Source of the DNA: Actinomycetota bacterium
Lineage (GTDB): Bacteria; Actinomycetota; Thermoleophilia; Solirubrobacterales; 70-9
Assembly (NCBI GenBank): GCA_018268655.1
Contig: JAFDWC010000003.1
Location: forward strand, 1 to 54,807
DNA length: 54,807 nucleotides
Reading direction: 5' to 3'
Shown: piece after piece, positions 24,606-33,478 of the stretch
Numbering within the stretch: position 1 is the stretch's first letter
Layout of the letters: each line of letters begins with the position of its first letter
Program-made: the position numbers and the translations under genes
The notes under the pieces: generated by a model
What the model was told of the DNA's origin: nothing
The model's input: the letters and a program-made list of their open reading frames with translations, nothing else
Databases searched by the model: none

Positions 24606-26471
24606 GTGTGCGGCGTCGCGGCGATACTGGACTCCGGCGCCGACCCCCTGTCTGAGGTGGCGCTGGAGGCAATCTGCGAGTCGCTGCGGCACCGCGGGCC
24701 TGACGGTCGCTCGGTAAGCCGGTACGGACCCGCGACGCTGGTCCATACCCGGCTCGCGATCATCGACCTGGCGGGCGGCGACCAGCCACTCTCGTCAGAG
24801 GACGGCCGCTGCCACGTGGTCGCCAACGGCGAGATCTACAACCACCTCGATCTCCGGGCCGAGCTCGAGGCCGCGGGCCACAAGTTCACCACCCACTCCG
24901 ACTGCGAGGTCATCGTCCACGCCTACGAGGAGTGGGGGCCGGACTGCGTCACGCACCTCAACGGGATCTTCGCCTTCGCCCTCTGGGACGAGGGGCGCCG
25001 GCGGCTCCTGGCCGCCCGCGATCCGTTCGGCGTCAAGCCCCTCTACTGGTTCGAGAAGGCGGGGAGGCTGGGCGTCGCCTCGGAGGTCGGCGCCTTCCTG
25101 GCCGCCGATCTGATCGAGCCCGCCGTCGACGAGGTGTCGCTCGAGCACTTCCTCACCTGGCGTTTCACCCCCTCACCACGGACGATGTTCGCGGGAGTCT
25201 CGCGGCTGCCGGCCGCCTCCCTCCTGCTCGCCGACGCCGATGGCACCGAGGTCCGCTCCTACCGGGCCGCACCCGGGGAGCGCCTCGCCGAGAAGCCGGA
25301 GCGGTTGGCCGACGAGCTGACCGCGCGCTTCGAAGCCGCGGTCGGACGGCAGATGATGTCCGACGTCCCCTACGGCGCCTTCCTCAGCGGCGGTCTCGAC
25401 TCGGCCGCCATCGCCGTGGCGATGCGCCGCAACGCGGCCGAGCCCCCCCTCACCTTCACGATCGGTTTCCCCGGCCACGGCGACTCCCTCGACGAGCGCT
25501 CTGCCGCGGCGGAGACCGCCGAGCTGATCGGTACCCGCCACCACGCGACTGCGATGGAGCAGGGCGACTTCACGGCCGAGCTCGACGCCTGCGTTCGTCA
25601 CCTCGAGGAACCGACGGGCGCCGCCTCGGCCCCAGCGGCGTTTCAGCTCTCCCGCTTCGCAGCGCAGTCGGTCAAAGTCGTGCTCTCGGGTCAGGGCGCC
25701 GACGAGCCTCTCGGCGGGTACGAGCGCCACCAGGCCGGCGCGATGCTCAACCTGATCGCCTCGGTCCCCTCGGCATTGGCGCGCCCACTGGTCGCCGCCG
25801 CGGAGGCGGTACCGCGGAACGAGCGCCTGAAGCGAGCAGCCCGCCTGCTCTCCCCCGACGACCACCTCGACCGCGTCCTACAGATCTTCGAGATCGCCGA
25901 CGCCCCCACCCGCGCCCGCCTCACCCACGGTCCGGCGGCCGCCGCGGCCGACGAGAGGCGCGGGCTGGCGGCCGACGTGCTTGCCGACCTCGGCGACGCC
26001 GGGGACCCGCTCTCCCAGGTCCTCTACCTCGACACCCATATGTTCCTGCCCGACAGCCTGCTCCTCTACGGCGACAAGACCTCGATGGCGGCGAGCCTCG
26101 AGCAACGGGTCCCCTTCCTCGACGTCGAGCTGATGCGGTTCCTCGAGCGAATCCCCGCCCGGGTCAGGGTCCGCGGGCTCAAACGCAAGTGGCTTTATCG
26201 CAAGGCGCTCCACGGATACGTGCCCGAATCCGCTCTGAACCGCCGCAAGCACCCGTTTGCGACCCCCTACGACGACTGGTTCCGCACCTCGCTCGGGGCC
26301 GAGCTCGACCGCCTCTACGCACCGGGGAAACCGGTCGCGGAGCACATCGATCCCACCGAGGTGCACCGGCTGACGGACGAGCACCGGCGCGGCCGGGCCG
26401 ACCACAAGCGCATCCTCTACTGCCTGCTCGAGTTCGCCTACTGGCACCGGGCGTTCATCGAGCGGCCGTAG
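24606..26471 (+). CDS. asnB: Glutamine-dependent asparagine synthetase-type amidotransferase
   Basis: 621 residues. Start GTG gives M-C-G, so Cys2 is the N-terminal glutaminase nucleophile. The glutaminase domain also shows RGPDGR and VANGEIYNHLDLRAELE. The synthetase domain has the ATP pyrophosphatase loop FLSGGLDSA and later LPDSLLLYGDKTSMAASLEQ and RVPFLD. The reaction is ATP-dependent amidation of a carboxylate. AsnB homologues in polysaccharide loci often amidate uronic acids, and that is plausible here given the UDP-amino-uronate enzymes downstream, but free asparagine synthesis cannot be excluded. Its 3' end overlaps the converging GT by 17 bases. Confidence 0.88.
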   Translation: MCGVAAILDSGADPLSEVALEAICESLRHRGPDGRSVSRYGPATLVHTRLAIIDLAGGDQPLSSEDGRCHVVANGEIYNHLDLRAELEAAGHKFTTHSDCEVIVHAYEEWGPDCVTHLNGIFAFALWDEGRRRLLAARDPFGVKPLYWFEKAGRLGVASEVGAFLAADLIEPAVDEVSLEHFLTWRFTPSPRTMFAGVSRLPAASLLLADADGTEVRSYRAAPGERLAEKPERLADELTARFEAAVGRQMMSDVPYGAFLSGGLDSAAIAVAMRRNAAEPPLTFTIGFPGHGDSLDERSAAAETAELIGTRHHATAMEQGDFTAELDACVRHLEEPTGAASAPAAFQLSRFAAQSVKVVLSGQGADEPLGGYERHQAGAMLNLIASVPSALARPLVAAAEAVPRNERLKRAARLLSPDDHLDRVLQIFEIADAPTRARLTHGPAAAAADERRGLAADVLADLGDAGDPLSQVLYLDTHMFLPDSLLLYGDKTSMAASLEQRVPFLDVELMRFLERIPARVRVRGLKRKWLYRKALHGYVPESALNRRKHPFATPYDDWFRTSLGAELDRLYAPGKPVAEHIDPTEVHRLTDEHRRGRADHKRILYCLLEFAYWHRAFIERP

Positions 26472-27648
26472 CGCCGCGCGGCGCGCCCGCCCCGACGCAG
26501 CTGTCGACGAAGTCGGCCAGCTCGCTCCCCACGGTCGACCACGAGTCCGCCGGCGGCGGCGCCAGCTCGGCGGCGGTCCAGGGGTGCTCGACGTGCTCGC
26601 CGATCAGCCGCGCCGCGTCGGGGTCGCCGGGCGCGACCGCGAGCCAGGCGACATGGTCGCGGGCGAAGTCGGCGAGGGCATCGTCGCGCTCGGTATCGGT
26701 GATCGCGATCCGCGGGATCGGCAGGGTCAGGTATTGGATCGCCTTGCTCGGAAGCAGTTCGCCGAGCTCATTGCCGAGGACCAGCGCGGCATCGAACTCG
26801 CCGGTCCGCGCAACGACCTCGGCCCAGGGGATCGCGGTGTGGTTGCGGACCTCGACCCCGGCGGGCGCGTCGGCGAGCATCCCCTCTGGATCGCCTCCGA
26901 ACTGGTCGAATCGGATCGTCTTCCAGCGGCCGCTGTCCCGAAGACGAACGAGGAGGGGCATCGGGTCGAGCCGCGCCGCGTAGATGACGCCGAGGTGGAC
27001 GAGCCGCAGGACGGTGGGATCTGGAGCGGGCGGCTCCACCGGGGCCGCAACCTTCACGGGAGCTTCGTAGCCGTTCGGGCGCGCCAGGATCGGCAGGTTC
27101 GGATACCTCGCCTGCATCCGCGACGCCTGCTGGGGGGTGGTCAGGATCCCCCCCGCCGCGCCCTCCCAGATCGGCCTCTCGGCGCGGAGGCCGCGGCGAG
27201 CGGCGATGGTCCCCCCGGGCTCGGCCAGGCCGACCGCCCAAGGATCCCCGGCGTCGATCACGTACGGCACGTCCGCACCGCGCAACTGCGGCGCGGCGAT
27301 CGCAGCGAGCGACCAAGGGGCGACGATCAGCACCGCCGCGTCGGCGTCCGGCCGCCAACGCGAGAACCGCCGCCGGGCCCAGAGCTCCCAACGATCGAAC
27401 AGCGTCTGCTGCACCCCCCAGCTCGCCAGCTGCCTGGCGAGGCTCCGCCCGGTCGTCCCGCCCCCACCCCGATGCCCCTGCGCCGGCATCGAGATCAGCT
27501 CGATGTCCCAATCTCGCCCCAGCGCCGCGATCAGTTGCTGCGTGCGCTGCCCACGCGGCGTCATCGCATCCCCCCCGAATCCCGATACGACGACCATCCG
27601 CCGACGGCTCCGCGAAGCTCCGGATTTGGCGGCGGAGGGGTCCGACAT
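26455..27648 (-). CDS. GT-B (family 4-like) glycosyltransferase
   Basis: 397 residues from ATG 27648. N-terminal RRMVVVSGFGGDAMTPRGQR carries a glycine-rich first loop. YVIDAGDPWAVGL near residue 130 and LPILARPNGYEAP near 195 are GT4-like hinge elements. C-terminal ELLPSKAIQYLTLPIPRIAI resembles the donor-site EX7E region with S-K-A-I-Q in place of the usual motif, so it is a divergent member. Probably a cytoplasmic glycosyltransferase of the polysaccharide pathway. Divergent from the heparinase-like gene. Confidence 0.75.
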   Translation of the reverse strand: MSDPSAAKSGASRSRRRMVVVSGFGGDAMTPRGQRTQQLIAALGRDWDIELISMPAQGHRGGGGTTGRSLARQLASWGVQQTLFDRWELWARRRFSRWRPDADAAVLIVAPWSLAAIAAPQLRGADVPYVIDAGDPWAVGLAEPGGTIAARRGLRAERPIWEGAAGGILTTPQQASRMQARYPNLPILARPNGYEAPVKVAAPVEPPAPDPTVLRLVHLGVIYAARLDPMPLLVRLRDSGRWKTIRFDQFGGDPEGMLADAPAGVEVRNHTAIPWAEVVARTGEFDAALVLGNELGELLPSKAIQYLTLPIPRIAITDTERDDALADFARDHVAWLAVAPGDPDAARLIGEHVEHPWTAAELAPPPADSWSTVGSELADFVDSCVGAGAPRGATAAR

Positions 27649-27710
27649 CGGCGTCGGCGGCGAGGATAGACGATCGTGAGCCGACTCCCGCGACTAGACT
27701 TGCCGCCGCG

Positions 27711-29648
27711 TTGAGCTCCAACCGGCGCAGCCCCGAGGCGTTGTTGAGGCGGGTGCGGTCCGCCGGGCCGCGCGGGTTGACGGCGGCCGCGAGCAGGCGG
27801 ACGACCGAGCCACTGCGGGCGCGGGCGCGGGCGTGGCGGCTCAGCCGGAACCCGTTGACGGTCGGTGGGGACGAGCTGCGGCGGGCACTCGGCGGCCTGG
27901 AGCTTGCCGACGCGCTGCGCGGGTCGGCCCTGCGCGCGCTGCCCACCGTGGCCGCGTTCGAGCGCTCGCTCGACGGCCTGGACGACGATTCCCGTCGCGA
28001 CCTGCTCGGCCGCGCCGACGCGATCGTGGCGCATCGCTACGACCTGCTCGGCTCCGGCCCGACCGACCTCGGTGAGGAGATCGATTGGAGCGCCGACTTC
28101 CTGCACGGCTACCGGTGGCCGATGAAGCACAGTCGCCTCCTCCCGGCGAACGTCCCCGGAGCAGACGTGAAGATGCCCTGGGAGCTGTCTCGGTGCCAAC
28201 ACCTGCCGCTCCTGTCCGCAGCCTTCCGGGTCAGCGGCGAGGAGATCTACCTGGACGAGCTCGGCGCCCAGCTGACCAGTTGGATCGAGGCGAACCCGGT
28301 CGAGTTCGGCGTCAACTGGATCTGCACGATGGACGTCGCGATCCGCGCCGCGAACTGGGTCGCGGCCCTGGTCATCGCCGCCCCCGAGGCGGCGGCCCGA
28401 CCCTGGGCAGAACGGGTCGCCGGCAGCCTTCTCCTACACGGGCGGTTCATCCGTGCCAACCCCGAGTGGGCCCCGATCCGCAGCAATCACTACCTGTCCG
28501 ACGTGGTCGGTCTGCTGGTCGTCTCCGCCCTCTTCGCGGCGGGCCAAGAGGGCAGAGGGTGGCACGAGTGGGCGACCGGCGAGCTGCTCGCCGAGATGGA
28601 GCACGAGGTGCGCGAGGACGGCTGCAGCCACGAGGCCTCGATCCCCTACCACCGCCTCGTCACCGAGCTCTTCCTCTGCGGCACGCAGGTCGTCGAGTCC
28701 ACCGGCGCGGCGCTCCCGCCCTCCTACTCGGAACGACTCGAGCTGATGCTCGATTTCGTGGCCGCTTACACGCGGCCCGACGGCCTCGCGCCGCAAGTCG
28801 GCGACAACGACGACGGCCGCTTCCTGCCGCTGGACGACTACGCCCGAGCGGATCCCCGCTCCCATCTGCACCTATTCCGCCAGGCCGGCCGGACGCCGCC
28901 CCCGGCGCCTGGATCGACAGCGTTCCCGCGCGGCGGCTACTACGTCCTGCGAGCCGGGGAGATCTTCTTGTTCGTCCGCTGCGGCGACACTGGGCTCGGA
29001 GGCCAGGGCGGCCATGCTCACAACGACCAGCTCTCGTTCGAGCTCTGCCACCGAGGAGAGGCGCTGGTCGAGGATCCCGGCGCATACCGCTACGCCCCGG
29101 ACGCGCGCCTGCGCAAGCTGTTCCGGTCGACGTCCTTCCATGCGACCCTGCTGCCCGACGGTGAGGAGCAGAACCCGATACCGGAGCCGCCGCGATTCCC
29201 GTTCGGGGATCGCACCCGCGCCGAGGCGATCGAATGGTCACCGGACGCCCCGCGCCCCAGCTTCGTCGGCCGCCACCACGGCTTCGAGCACCTGCAGGAG
29301 CCGGTCGAGTACCAGCGCCACTTCGAGCTCGATCCGACGGCCTCGCGGCTGACGATCGTCGACCGCGTGGCCGGGACCGCAAGCCACCGACTCGAGTGGA
29401 CCTTCCCACTGGCCCCGAGCCACGGGATCGCCGCCGGCGAGGGCCGCGCCGACGTCGAGTTCGCCGCGACGCGGATGGCGATTCAGGCGCCCGAAGTCGA
29501 CTTCGAGGTCGTCGAAGGCCTCTACTCGCCCCGCTACGGAGCCAGGGAATCGCGCCCATTCCTGTGCGGCCGCGCCCGCAGCACCCCCGGCGAGCAAACC
29601 TTCCGGTTTGAGATCCAGCTCTCCGATCGCGTCGAGGGCGGCGTTTGA
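27711..29648 (+). CDS. Heparinase II/III-family protein
   Basis: 645 residues from TTG 27711 (GTG 15 codons later is an alternative). The N-terminal alpha/alpha barrel contains WICTMDVAIRAANWVAAL, SNHYLSDVVGLLV near 258 and DGCSHEASIPYHR near 303. The C-terminal beta-sheet domain holds GGHAHNDQLSFEL at 433-445, the conserved His/Asn region of heparinase II/III and alginate-type lyases. No signal peptide is evident, so the enzyme would act inside the cell or leave by another route. Family enzymes eliminate uronic-acid linkages. Homologues without signal peptides also occur in bacterial glycan synthesis loci with unknown function. A TAGACT -10-like hexamer ends 10 nt before the start. Confidence 0.82.
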   Translation: MSSNRRSPEALLRRVRSAGPRGLTAAASRRTTEPLRARARAWRLSRNPLTVGGDELRRALGGLELADALRGSALRALPTVAAFERSLDGLDDDSRRDLLGRADAIVAHRYDLLGSGPTDLGEEIDWSADFLHGYRWPMKHSRLLPANVPGADVKMPWELSRCQHLPLLSAAFRVSGEEIYLDELGAQLTSWIEANPVEFGVNWICTMDVAIRAANWVAALVIAAPEAAARPWAERVAGSLLLHGRFIRANPEWAPIRSNHYLSDVVGLLVVSALFAAGQEGRGWHEWATGELLAEMEHEVREDGCSHEASIPYHRLVTELFLCGTQVVESTGAALPPSYSERLELMLDFVAAYTRPDGLAPQVGDNDDGRFLPLDDYARADPRSHLHLFRQAGRTPPPAPGSTAFPRGGYYVLRAGEIFLFVRCGDTGLGGQGGHAHNDQLSFELCHRGEALVEDPGAYRYAPDARLRKLFRSTSFHATLLPDGEEQNPIPEPPRFPFGDRTRAEAIEWSPDAPRPSFVGRHHGFEHLQEPVEYQRHFELDPTASRLTIVDRVAGTASHRLEWTFPLAPSHGIAAGEGRADVEFAATRMAIQAPEVDFEVVEGLYSPRYGARESRPFLCGRARSTPGEQTFRFEIQLSDRVEGGV

Positions 29649-29669
29649 GGGAACTTTAGGCTCTCTGCC

Positions 29670-29682
29670 TAGACTGAAGACC
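29670..29682 (+). promoter_or_regulatory. Leaderless promoter -10 for the second lyase-like gene
   Basis: TAGACT at 29670-29675, exactly 7 nt, then GTG 29683. The hexamer is identical to that of the UDP-sugar dehydrogenase gene. Confidence 0.5.
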
Positions 29683-30513
29683 GTGCCGCGCCGCCAACGG
29701 TCGTCCTCCCGCCGGGTCTTCCTGCTCGGCCTTGCCGCAATCGTCGGCGCGATCGCGGCGGTCGCCGTGGCCCTCACCGTCGGCGGCGCCGGTAACCGCT
29801 CGTCGACCACGACTGCGCAAGTGGTCAGGGTCGACCCGTCGCGCGCGCAGAACCCCAAGCTGCCCGGCCGCGTCGTCTTCGTCAGCAACTTCGAACGCGG
29901 CAAGTTCCCCGAATGGTTCAAGCAGGCGCTGCCCAATCGCATCCGCCTCGTCCACAACAGTCCGTACGAAGGGCGCTCGAATGCGCTGTTCGAAGTCCGC
30001 CCCGGCGACATCGAGCCGCAGACCGGCTCCCCGCGCGCCGAGCTCACCGGTCCGACCTTCGAAGAAGGCGACGACATCTATGTCCGCACCGCCTTCCGCG
30101 TTCCCGAGGCCAATACCTTCCAGGGCCCGTGGCAGTTGATCCAGCAGTTCCACGAGGCCGAAGAGTGGGGTGGCTCGCCGGGAACGGCCATCTTCCTCAC
30201 CTCCAAGCGCCGGATCAGGATCGGCCACGGCGACGGCACCGAGGTTGATTGGCAATCAAAGCCCCTGGTCGACAACCGCTGGTACGTCCTCACCTACCGG
30301 GTGAAGTTCTCCCAAAATCCCAAGGTCGGCTTCATGGAAGTCTGGCTCAACGGCAAGCACCAGCGACTCCGCGACGGCCACTTCCGCCAATACGGCTTCA
30401 CGATGCAGAAGCCGCACTCCTATCTGAAGACCGGGATCTACCGCTCCAGGTACAGCACGGGCATCAGCTTGATCGAAGACGACTCGCTGACCATCACCCA
30501 GCTGCCCCACTGA
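29683..30513 (+). CDS. Membrane-anchored heparin-lyase-I-like protein, copy 2
   Basis: 276 residues from GTG 29683; the longer frame overlaps the preceding gene. An Arg-rich start followed by RRVFLLGLAAIVGAIAAVAV is a signal anchor. The jelly-roll domain follows with almost no linker: VVFVSNFERGKFPEWFKQAL, RPGDIEPQTGSPRAELTGPT, WQLIQQFHEAEEWGGSPG and EVWLNGKHQRLRDGHFRQYG. Same fold as copies 1 and 3, but the aromatic WYVQ is replaced by WFKQ and the helix after QLIQQ differs. Likely to act on uronic-acid glycans at the cell surface. Confidence 0.75.
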   Translation: MPRRQRSSSRRVFLLGLAAIVGAIAAVAVALTVGGAGNRSSTTTAQVVRVDPSRAQNPKLPGRVVFVSNFERGKFPEWFKQALPNRIRLVHNSPYEGRSNALFEVRPGDIEPQTGSPRAELTGPTFEEGDDIYVRTAFRVPEANTFQGPWQLIQQFHEAEEWGGSPGTAIFLTSKRRIRIGHGDGTEVDWQSKPLVDNRWYVLTYRVKFSQNPKVGFMEVWLNGKHQRLRDGHFRQYGFTMQKPHSYLKTGIYRSRYSTGISLIEDDSLTITQLPH

Positions 30514-30552
30514 CGCCACTACCAGACCCGCCTCTGGACGGCTCTCGAGCGG

Positions 30553-30584
30553 ACGAATATTCCATCGGCGGAGTGGACATTCGT
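30553..30584. promoter_or_regulatory. Dyad upstream of the third lyase-like gene
   Basis: ACGAATATTCCA (30553-30564) is nearly the reverse complement of TGGACATTCGT (30574-30584), with one bulge. The separation is 9 bases. It lies about 55-90 bp before the ATG at 30640 and could be an operator. Confidence 0.35.
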
Positions 30585-30639
30585 TCGATGATTTTCGGTC
30601 GCGGTCAGAGAAGTTCGGCCAATCTCCGATACGGCGGCC

Positions 30640-31800
30640 ATGAAATCGCCAAGGAGCTACGTCGCCGTCGTCCTGTCCCTCCTCCTCTGTGCTTTCCTGA
30701 CGCCGGCATTGGCCGGTGCGATCGGGCGCAGCTCGAATGACCACCCGGACGAGCAGAGCGTCGGCCAGGCGATGCAGGCCCAGACTCATCCGCTCCTCAC
30801 CCGCGGTCACGCGGTTGCACCCGCGGTGGCAAGCATCAGCCGCAGCCGCGCTTCCGGCCCACCGAAGAAGGGCGGGGGCAACGGCTCCACCGGTAGCGGC
30901 AGCGGCTCCACCGGTAGCGGCAGCGGCGAAAGCGGCCTCGGCAGCGGCGTGCCGGTGAGCGGCGGCGGTAGTTCGTCGGGCGGCTCGGGCTCCACGACCC
31001 CGCCGGCCCCCACGGAACCGACCCCGCCGACGTCGCCGACGGAACCGACCGCGCCGACGCCCCCCGCCACTACGACGGAACCGACCCCGCCAACGGCGCC
31101 CACCGAACCGACGACGCCGGCCCCGCCGAGCCCCGCGCCGGAAGGGAAAGTGCTCTTCAACGGCAGCTTCGACGGCAGCTTCGCCGGCTGGTACGTGCAG
31201 TCCCTCCCCTACCGGGCGACGATCTCGACCGCGCACCCCTACATGGGCAGCGGCGCCGGCCGCTTTGAAGTCCAGCCCGGCGACGTCGAGCCCGATACCG
31301 GCTCGCAGCGCTCCGAGGTGACCGGCCCGACCTTCCACGAAGGCGAAGACATCTACGTGCGCGACGACATCCGGGTCCCGGTCGGCTACACGTTCCAGGG
31401 GAACTGGCAGCTGATCAACCAGCTGCACGAGAAGCCCTGGGGCGGATCACCGGGCAATGCGACCTTCCTCGACCCGAACCGGCGGATCAGCTTCGGCCAC
31501 GGCGATTCCTCGACGATCTACTGGCGTGGCCCGCAGCTCGAAACGGAACGCTGGTACGACCTCGTCTACCGCGTCAACCTCTCGCAGAATCCGAGCGCCG
31601 GCTTCGTGGAACTCTGGTTCAACGGAGTCCAGCAGACGCTGACCAACGGGCAGACCCGCATGTACGCGCAGACGATCCTGACGCCTGAAACGTACCTCAA
31701 GGCGGGCATCTACCGGAGCATCACGAGCACCGGCATCAGCATCGTCGAACACGACAACATCGTCGTCGGGACGAGCCTTGCCGCCGTCATGGGGGCCTGA
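30640..31800 (+). CDS. Secreted heparin-lyase-I-like protein with long linker, copy 3
   Basis: 386 residues. Signal peptide YVAVVLSLLLCAFLTPALAG. Residues 70-165 are a low-complexity linker: Gly/Ser repeats, then Pro/Thr/Glu repeats of the type PTEPT. The jelly-roll domain starts near 168 (VLFNGSFDGSFAGWYVQSLP), with VQPGDVEPDTGSQRSEVTGP, WQLINQLHEKPWGGSPG and FNGVQQTLTNGQTRMYAQ. Closest to copy 1. The linker suggests that the catalytic or binding domain is held away from the cell wall. Confidence 0.78.
   Translation: MKSPRSYVAVVLSLLLCAFLTPALAGAIGRSSNDHPDEQSVGQAMQAQTHPLLTRGHAVAPAVASISRSRASGPPKKGGGNGSTGSGSGSTGSGSGESGLGSGVPVSGGGSSSGGSGSTTPPAPTEPTPPTSPTEPTAPTPPATTTEPTPPTAPTEPTTPAPPSPAPEGKVLFNGSFDGSFAGWYVQSLPYRATISTAHPYMGSGAGRFEVQPGDVEPDTGSQRSEVTGPTFHEGEDIYVRDDIRVPVGYTFQGNWQLINQLHEKPWGGSPGNATFLDPNRRISFGHGDSSTIYWRGPQLETERWYDLVYRVNLSQNPSAGFVELWFNGVQQTLTNGQTRMYAQTILTPETYLKAGIYRSITSTGISIVEHDNIVVGTSLAAVMGA
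30883..30924 (+). repeat. Perfect 21-bp tandem duplication in the linker
   Basis: Two identical adjacent 21-base units (30883-30903, 30904-30924) encode the Gly-Ser-Thr-Gly-Ser part of the linker of the third lyase-like protein. Exact identity suggests recent slippage. Confidence 0.7.
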
Positions 31801-31901
31801 GCAAGCGCCCCCGGGCCGGGTCTGATCTGGCCTCATCGGCCGCCGGCCTCTATCGTTGTCGGTAGCCCGATTTCAAGTTCAAGGCTTGGCTTGGCCCGGA
31901 C

Positions 31902-31914
31902 GATATTTAGGTGC
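31902..31914 (+). promoter_or_regulatory. Leaderless promoter -10 before the upstream peptide
   Basis: GATATT at 31902-31907, exactly 7 nt, then the ATG of the 20-codon upstream frame at 31915. Confidence 0.45.
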
Positions 31915-31977
31915 ATGAGTCCACCCCCGCAGCAAAAGCGATGGACCTCCGTGCCGCCTGACGAAAGACAACGGTGA
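31915..31977 (+). CDS. 20-residue upstream peptide with PPP, possible translational attenuator
   Basis: ATG 31915 to TGA 31975-31977, peptide MSPPPQQKRW followed by TSVPPDERQR. It has a leaderless-type -10 at the expected distance. The stop overlaps possible start codons of the phosphotransferase (GTG 31974, ATG 31977), and a GGAGAG element for ATG 31989 lies just after. Three consecutive prolines near the start are a known ribosome-stalling, EF-P-dependent sequence. The small frame could therefore couple or gate translation of the initiating transferase. Existence as a translated peptide is inference. Confidence 0.45.
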   Translation: MSPPPQQKRWTSVPPDERQR

Positions 31978-31988
31978 TGGAGAGTTCG

Positions 31989-33434
31989 ATGGCAACGAGT
32001 CACGGTGCAAAGGCCGCGGGGCTGCGGGTGCCCGACTCCGCGTCCAGGGCTCGCCGCCGTGGCGTGGTCTTAGGCCACCGACTTTGGGTCGCCGACCTGA
32101 CAGCCGCCATCCTCGCCGGGATCTTGGCGCCTCTGATATTCGATCCGGGCTCCGGCGCACCCGCGATCGCCGGCTTCGCCGTGTTGACCGCGGGCCTCTG
32201 GCTCTTCCTCGCGTTCAGCCTCGGCCTGCACGGCGGCGACCGGCTCGGCTCGTGGGCGTCCTCGATCGGTGAAGTCGCCCCGTATTGCGTCGGGCTGATG
32301 CTGCTCAGCTGGCCGGTGTTCGGCGCCGCCGCCGCCCTCGGCATCGGTACTCCCGCAATCACCAGCCTTGCCTGCGTCTTCCTCCTCGCCCTGCTCGACA
32401 CCGGCGCCCGGACGATCGTGCGCGCTCGCATCCACCGCGTCGCCGACCTGCGGCAGCGGACCCTGATCCTCGGCTCGGGCATGGTCGCCGGACAGCTGGT
32501 GGGAAAGATCAAGAACAACGACCAGTACGGACTCGTGCCGATCGGCATCGTCGACGACGAATACCACTCCCTCGGCGAAGTGGACCTGCCGCTGCTCGGC
32601 GGCTTCTCCGAATTGAGGCAGATCCTCGCCGGCCGGGAGATCGATCGGGTGATCATCGCCTTCTCCCGAGCCAGCCACGAACAGCTCCTCAGCGCGATCC
32701 GCACCTGCCGCGACGCCGGAGTCGCGATCGACGTCGTCCCGCGCCTATTCGAGTTCCTCGACGGAGCCCAGGCCCTCGACCAGGTCGGTGGCCTGCCGCT
32801 GATCTCGCTCGGTCCCGCTCAGCTGTCCAGGGTCGCGAGCGGCGCCAAGCGGACCCTGGACTTCTGCGGCTCGTTCGTCGCCCTGCTCGTCCTCTCGCCG
32901 CTGCTCCTCACCGTGGCGGTCGCGATCAAGCTCGAGTCGCGCGGCCCCGTCTTCTTCCGTCAGCGACGAGCGGGTCGCGACAACCTGCCGTTCGAGGTTC
33001 TCAAGTTCCGCTCGATGTACGCCGATGCCGAGGAGCGTAAGGCGGCCCTCGAACGTGAGAACGAATCGACCGACGGGGTGATGTTCAAGATCCGCAAGGA
33101 TCCGCGGATCACCAAGGTTGGCCGGGTGATCCGCCGCACCTCGATCGACGAGCTCCCGCAGCTGGTCAACGTCCTCCGCGGGGACATGAGCCTGGTTGGG
33201 CCCCGACCGATCATCTTCCGCGAGGCGAACGCACTCGAAGACTGGCACCTGCGGCGTGCCGAGCTGCGCCCGGGGCTGACCGGGCCGTGGCAGATCTACG
33301 GCCGCTCGCAGAGCCCGTTCCAGGAGATGGTCCGCTTCGACTACCAATACGTCGCGGGATGGTCGCTCGCCCGCGACATCGAGATCCTCCTCGCCACCCT
33401 GCCCGCCGTCTTCTCCGGGCGAGGCGCCTACTAG
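31989..33434 (+). CDS. Polyprenyl glycosylphosphotransferase, initiating enzyme of repeat-unit assembly
   Basis: 481 residues from ATG 31989, preferred because GGAGAG lies just upstream; GTG 31974 or ATG 31977 are alternatives. Four N-terminal membrane segments, then a Rossmann-like domain (LILGSGMVAGQLVGKI), then a fifth segment (CGSFVALLVLSPLLLTVAVA) and the bacterial sugar transferase domain: FRQRRAGRDNLPFEVLKFRS, RRTSIDELPQL and VNVLRGDMSLVGPRP. It transfers a sugar-1-phosphate from a UDP-sugar to undecaprenyl phosphate at the inner face of the membrane. First gene of a run with the Wzz/kinase and WecG-type genes. Confidence 0.92.
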   Translation: MATSHGAKAAGLRVPDSASRARRRGVVLGHRLWVADLTAAILAGILAPLIFDPGSGAPAIAGFAVLTAGLWLFLAFSLGLHGGDRLGSWASSIGEVAPYCVGLMLLSWPVFGAAAALGIGTPAITSLACVFLLALLDTGARTIVRARIHRVADLRQRTLILGSGMVAGQLVGKIKNNDQYGLVPIGIVDDEYHSLGEVDLPLLGGFSELRQILAGREIDRVIIAFSRASHEQLLSAIRTCRDAGVAIDVVPRLFEFLDGAQALDQVGGLPLISLGPAQLSRVASGAKRTLDFCGSFVALLVLSPLLLTVAVAIKLESRGPVFFRQRRAGRDNLPFEVLKFRSMYADAEERKAALERENESTDGVMFKIRKDPRITKVGRVIRRTSIDELPQLVNVLRGDMSLVGPRPIIFREANALEDWHLRRAELRPGLTGPWQIYGRSQSPFQEMVRFDYQYVAGWSLARDIEILLATLPAVFSGRGAY

Positions 33435-33478
33435 GGTCTCTCGCTTCCCTAATCCCGCCCTTATCAACCGAGACTAAG

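Noticed and set aside
30883..31140. CRISPR-like or minisatellite array
   Set aside because: The repeats encode a Gly/Ser and Pro/Thr linker in frame. There are no spacers or conserved palindromic repeats.
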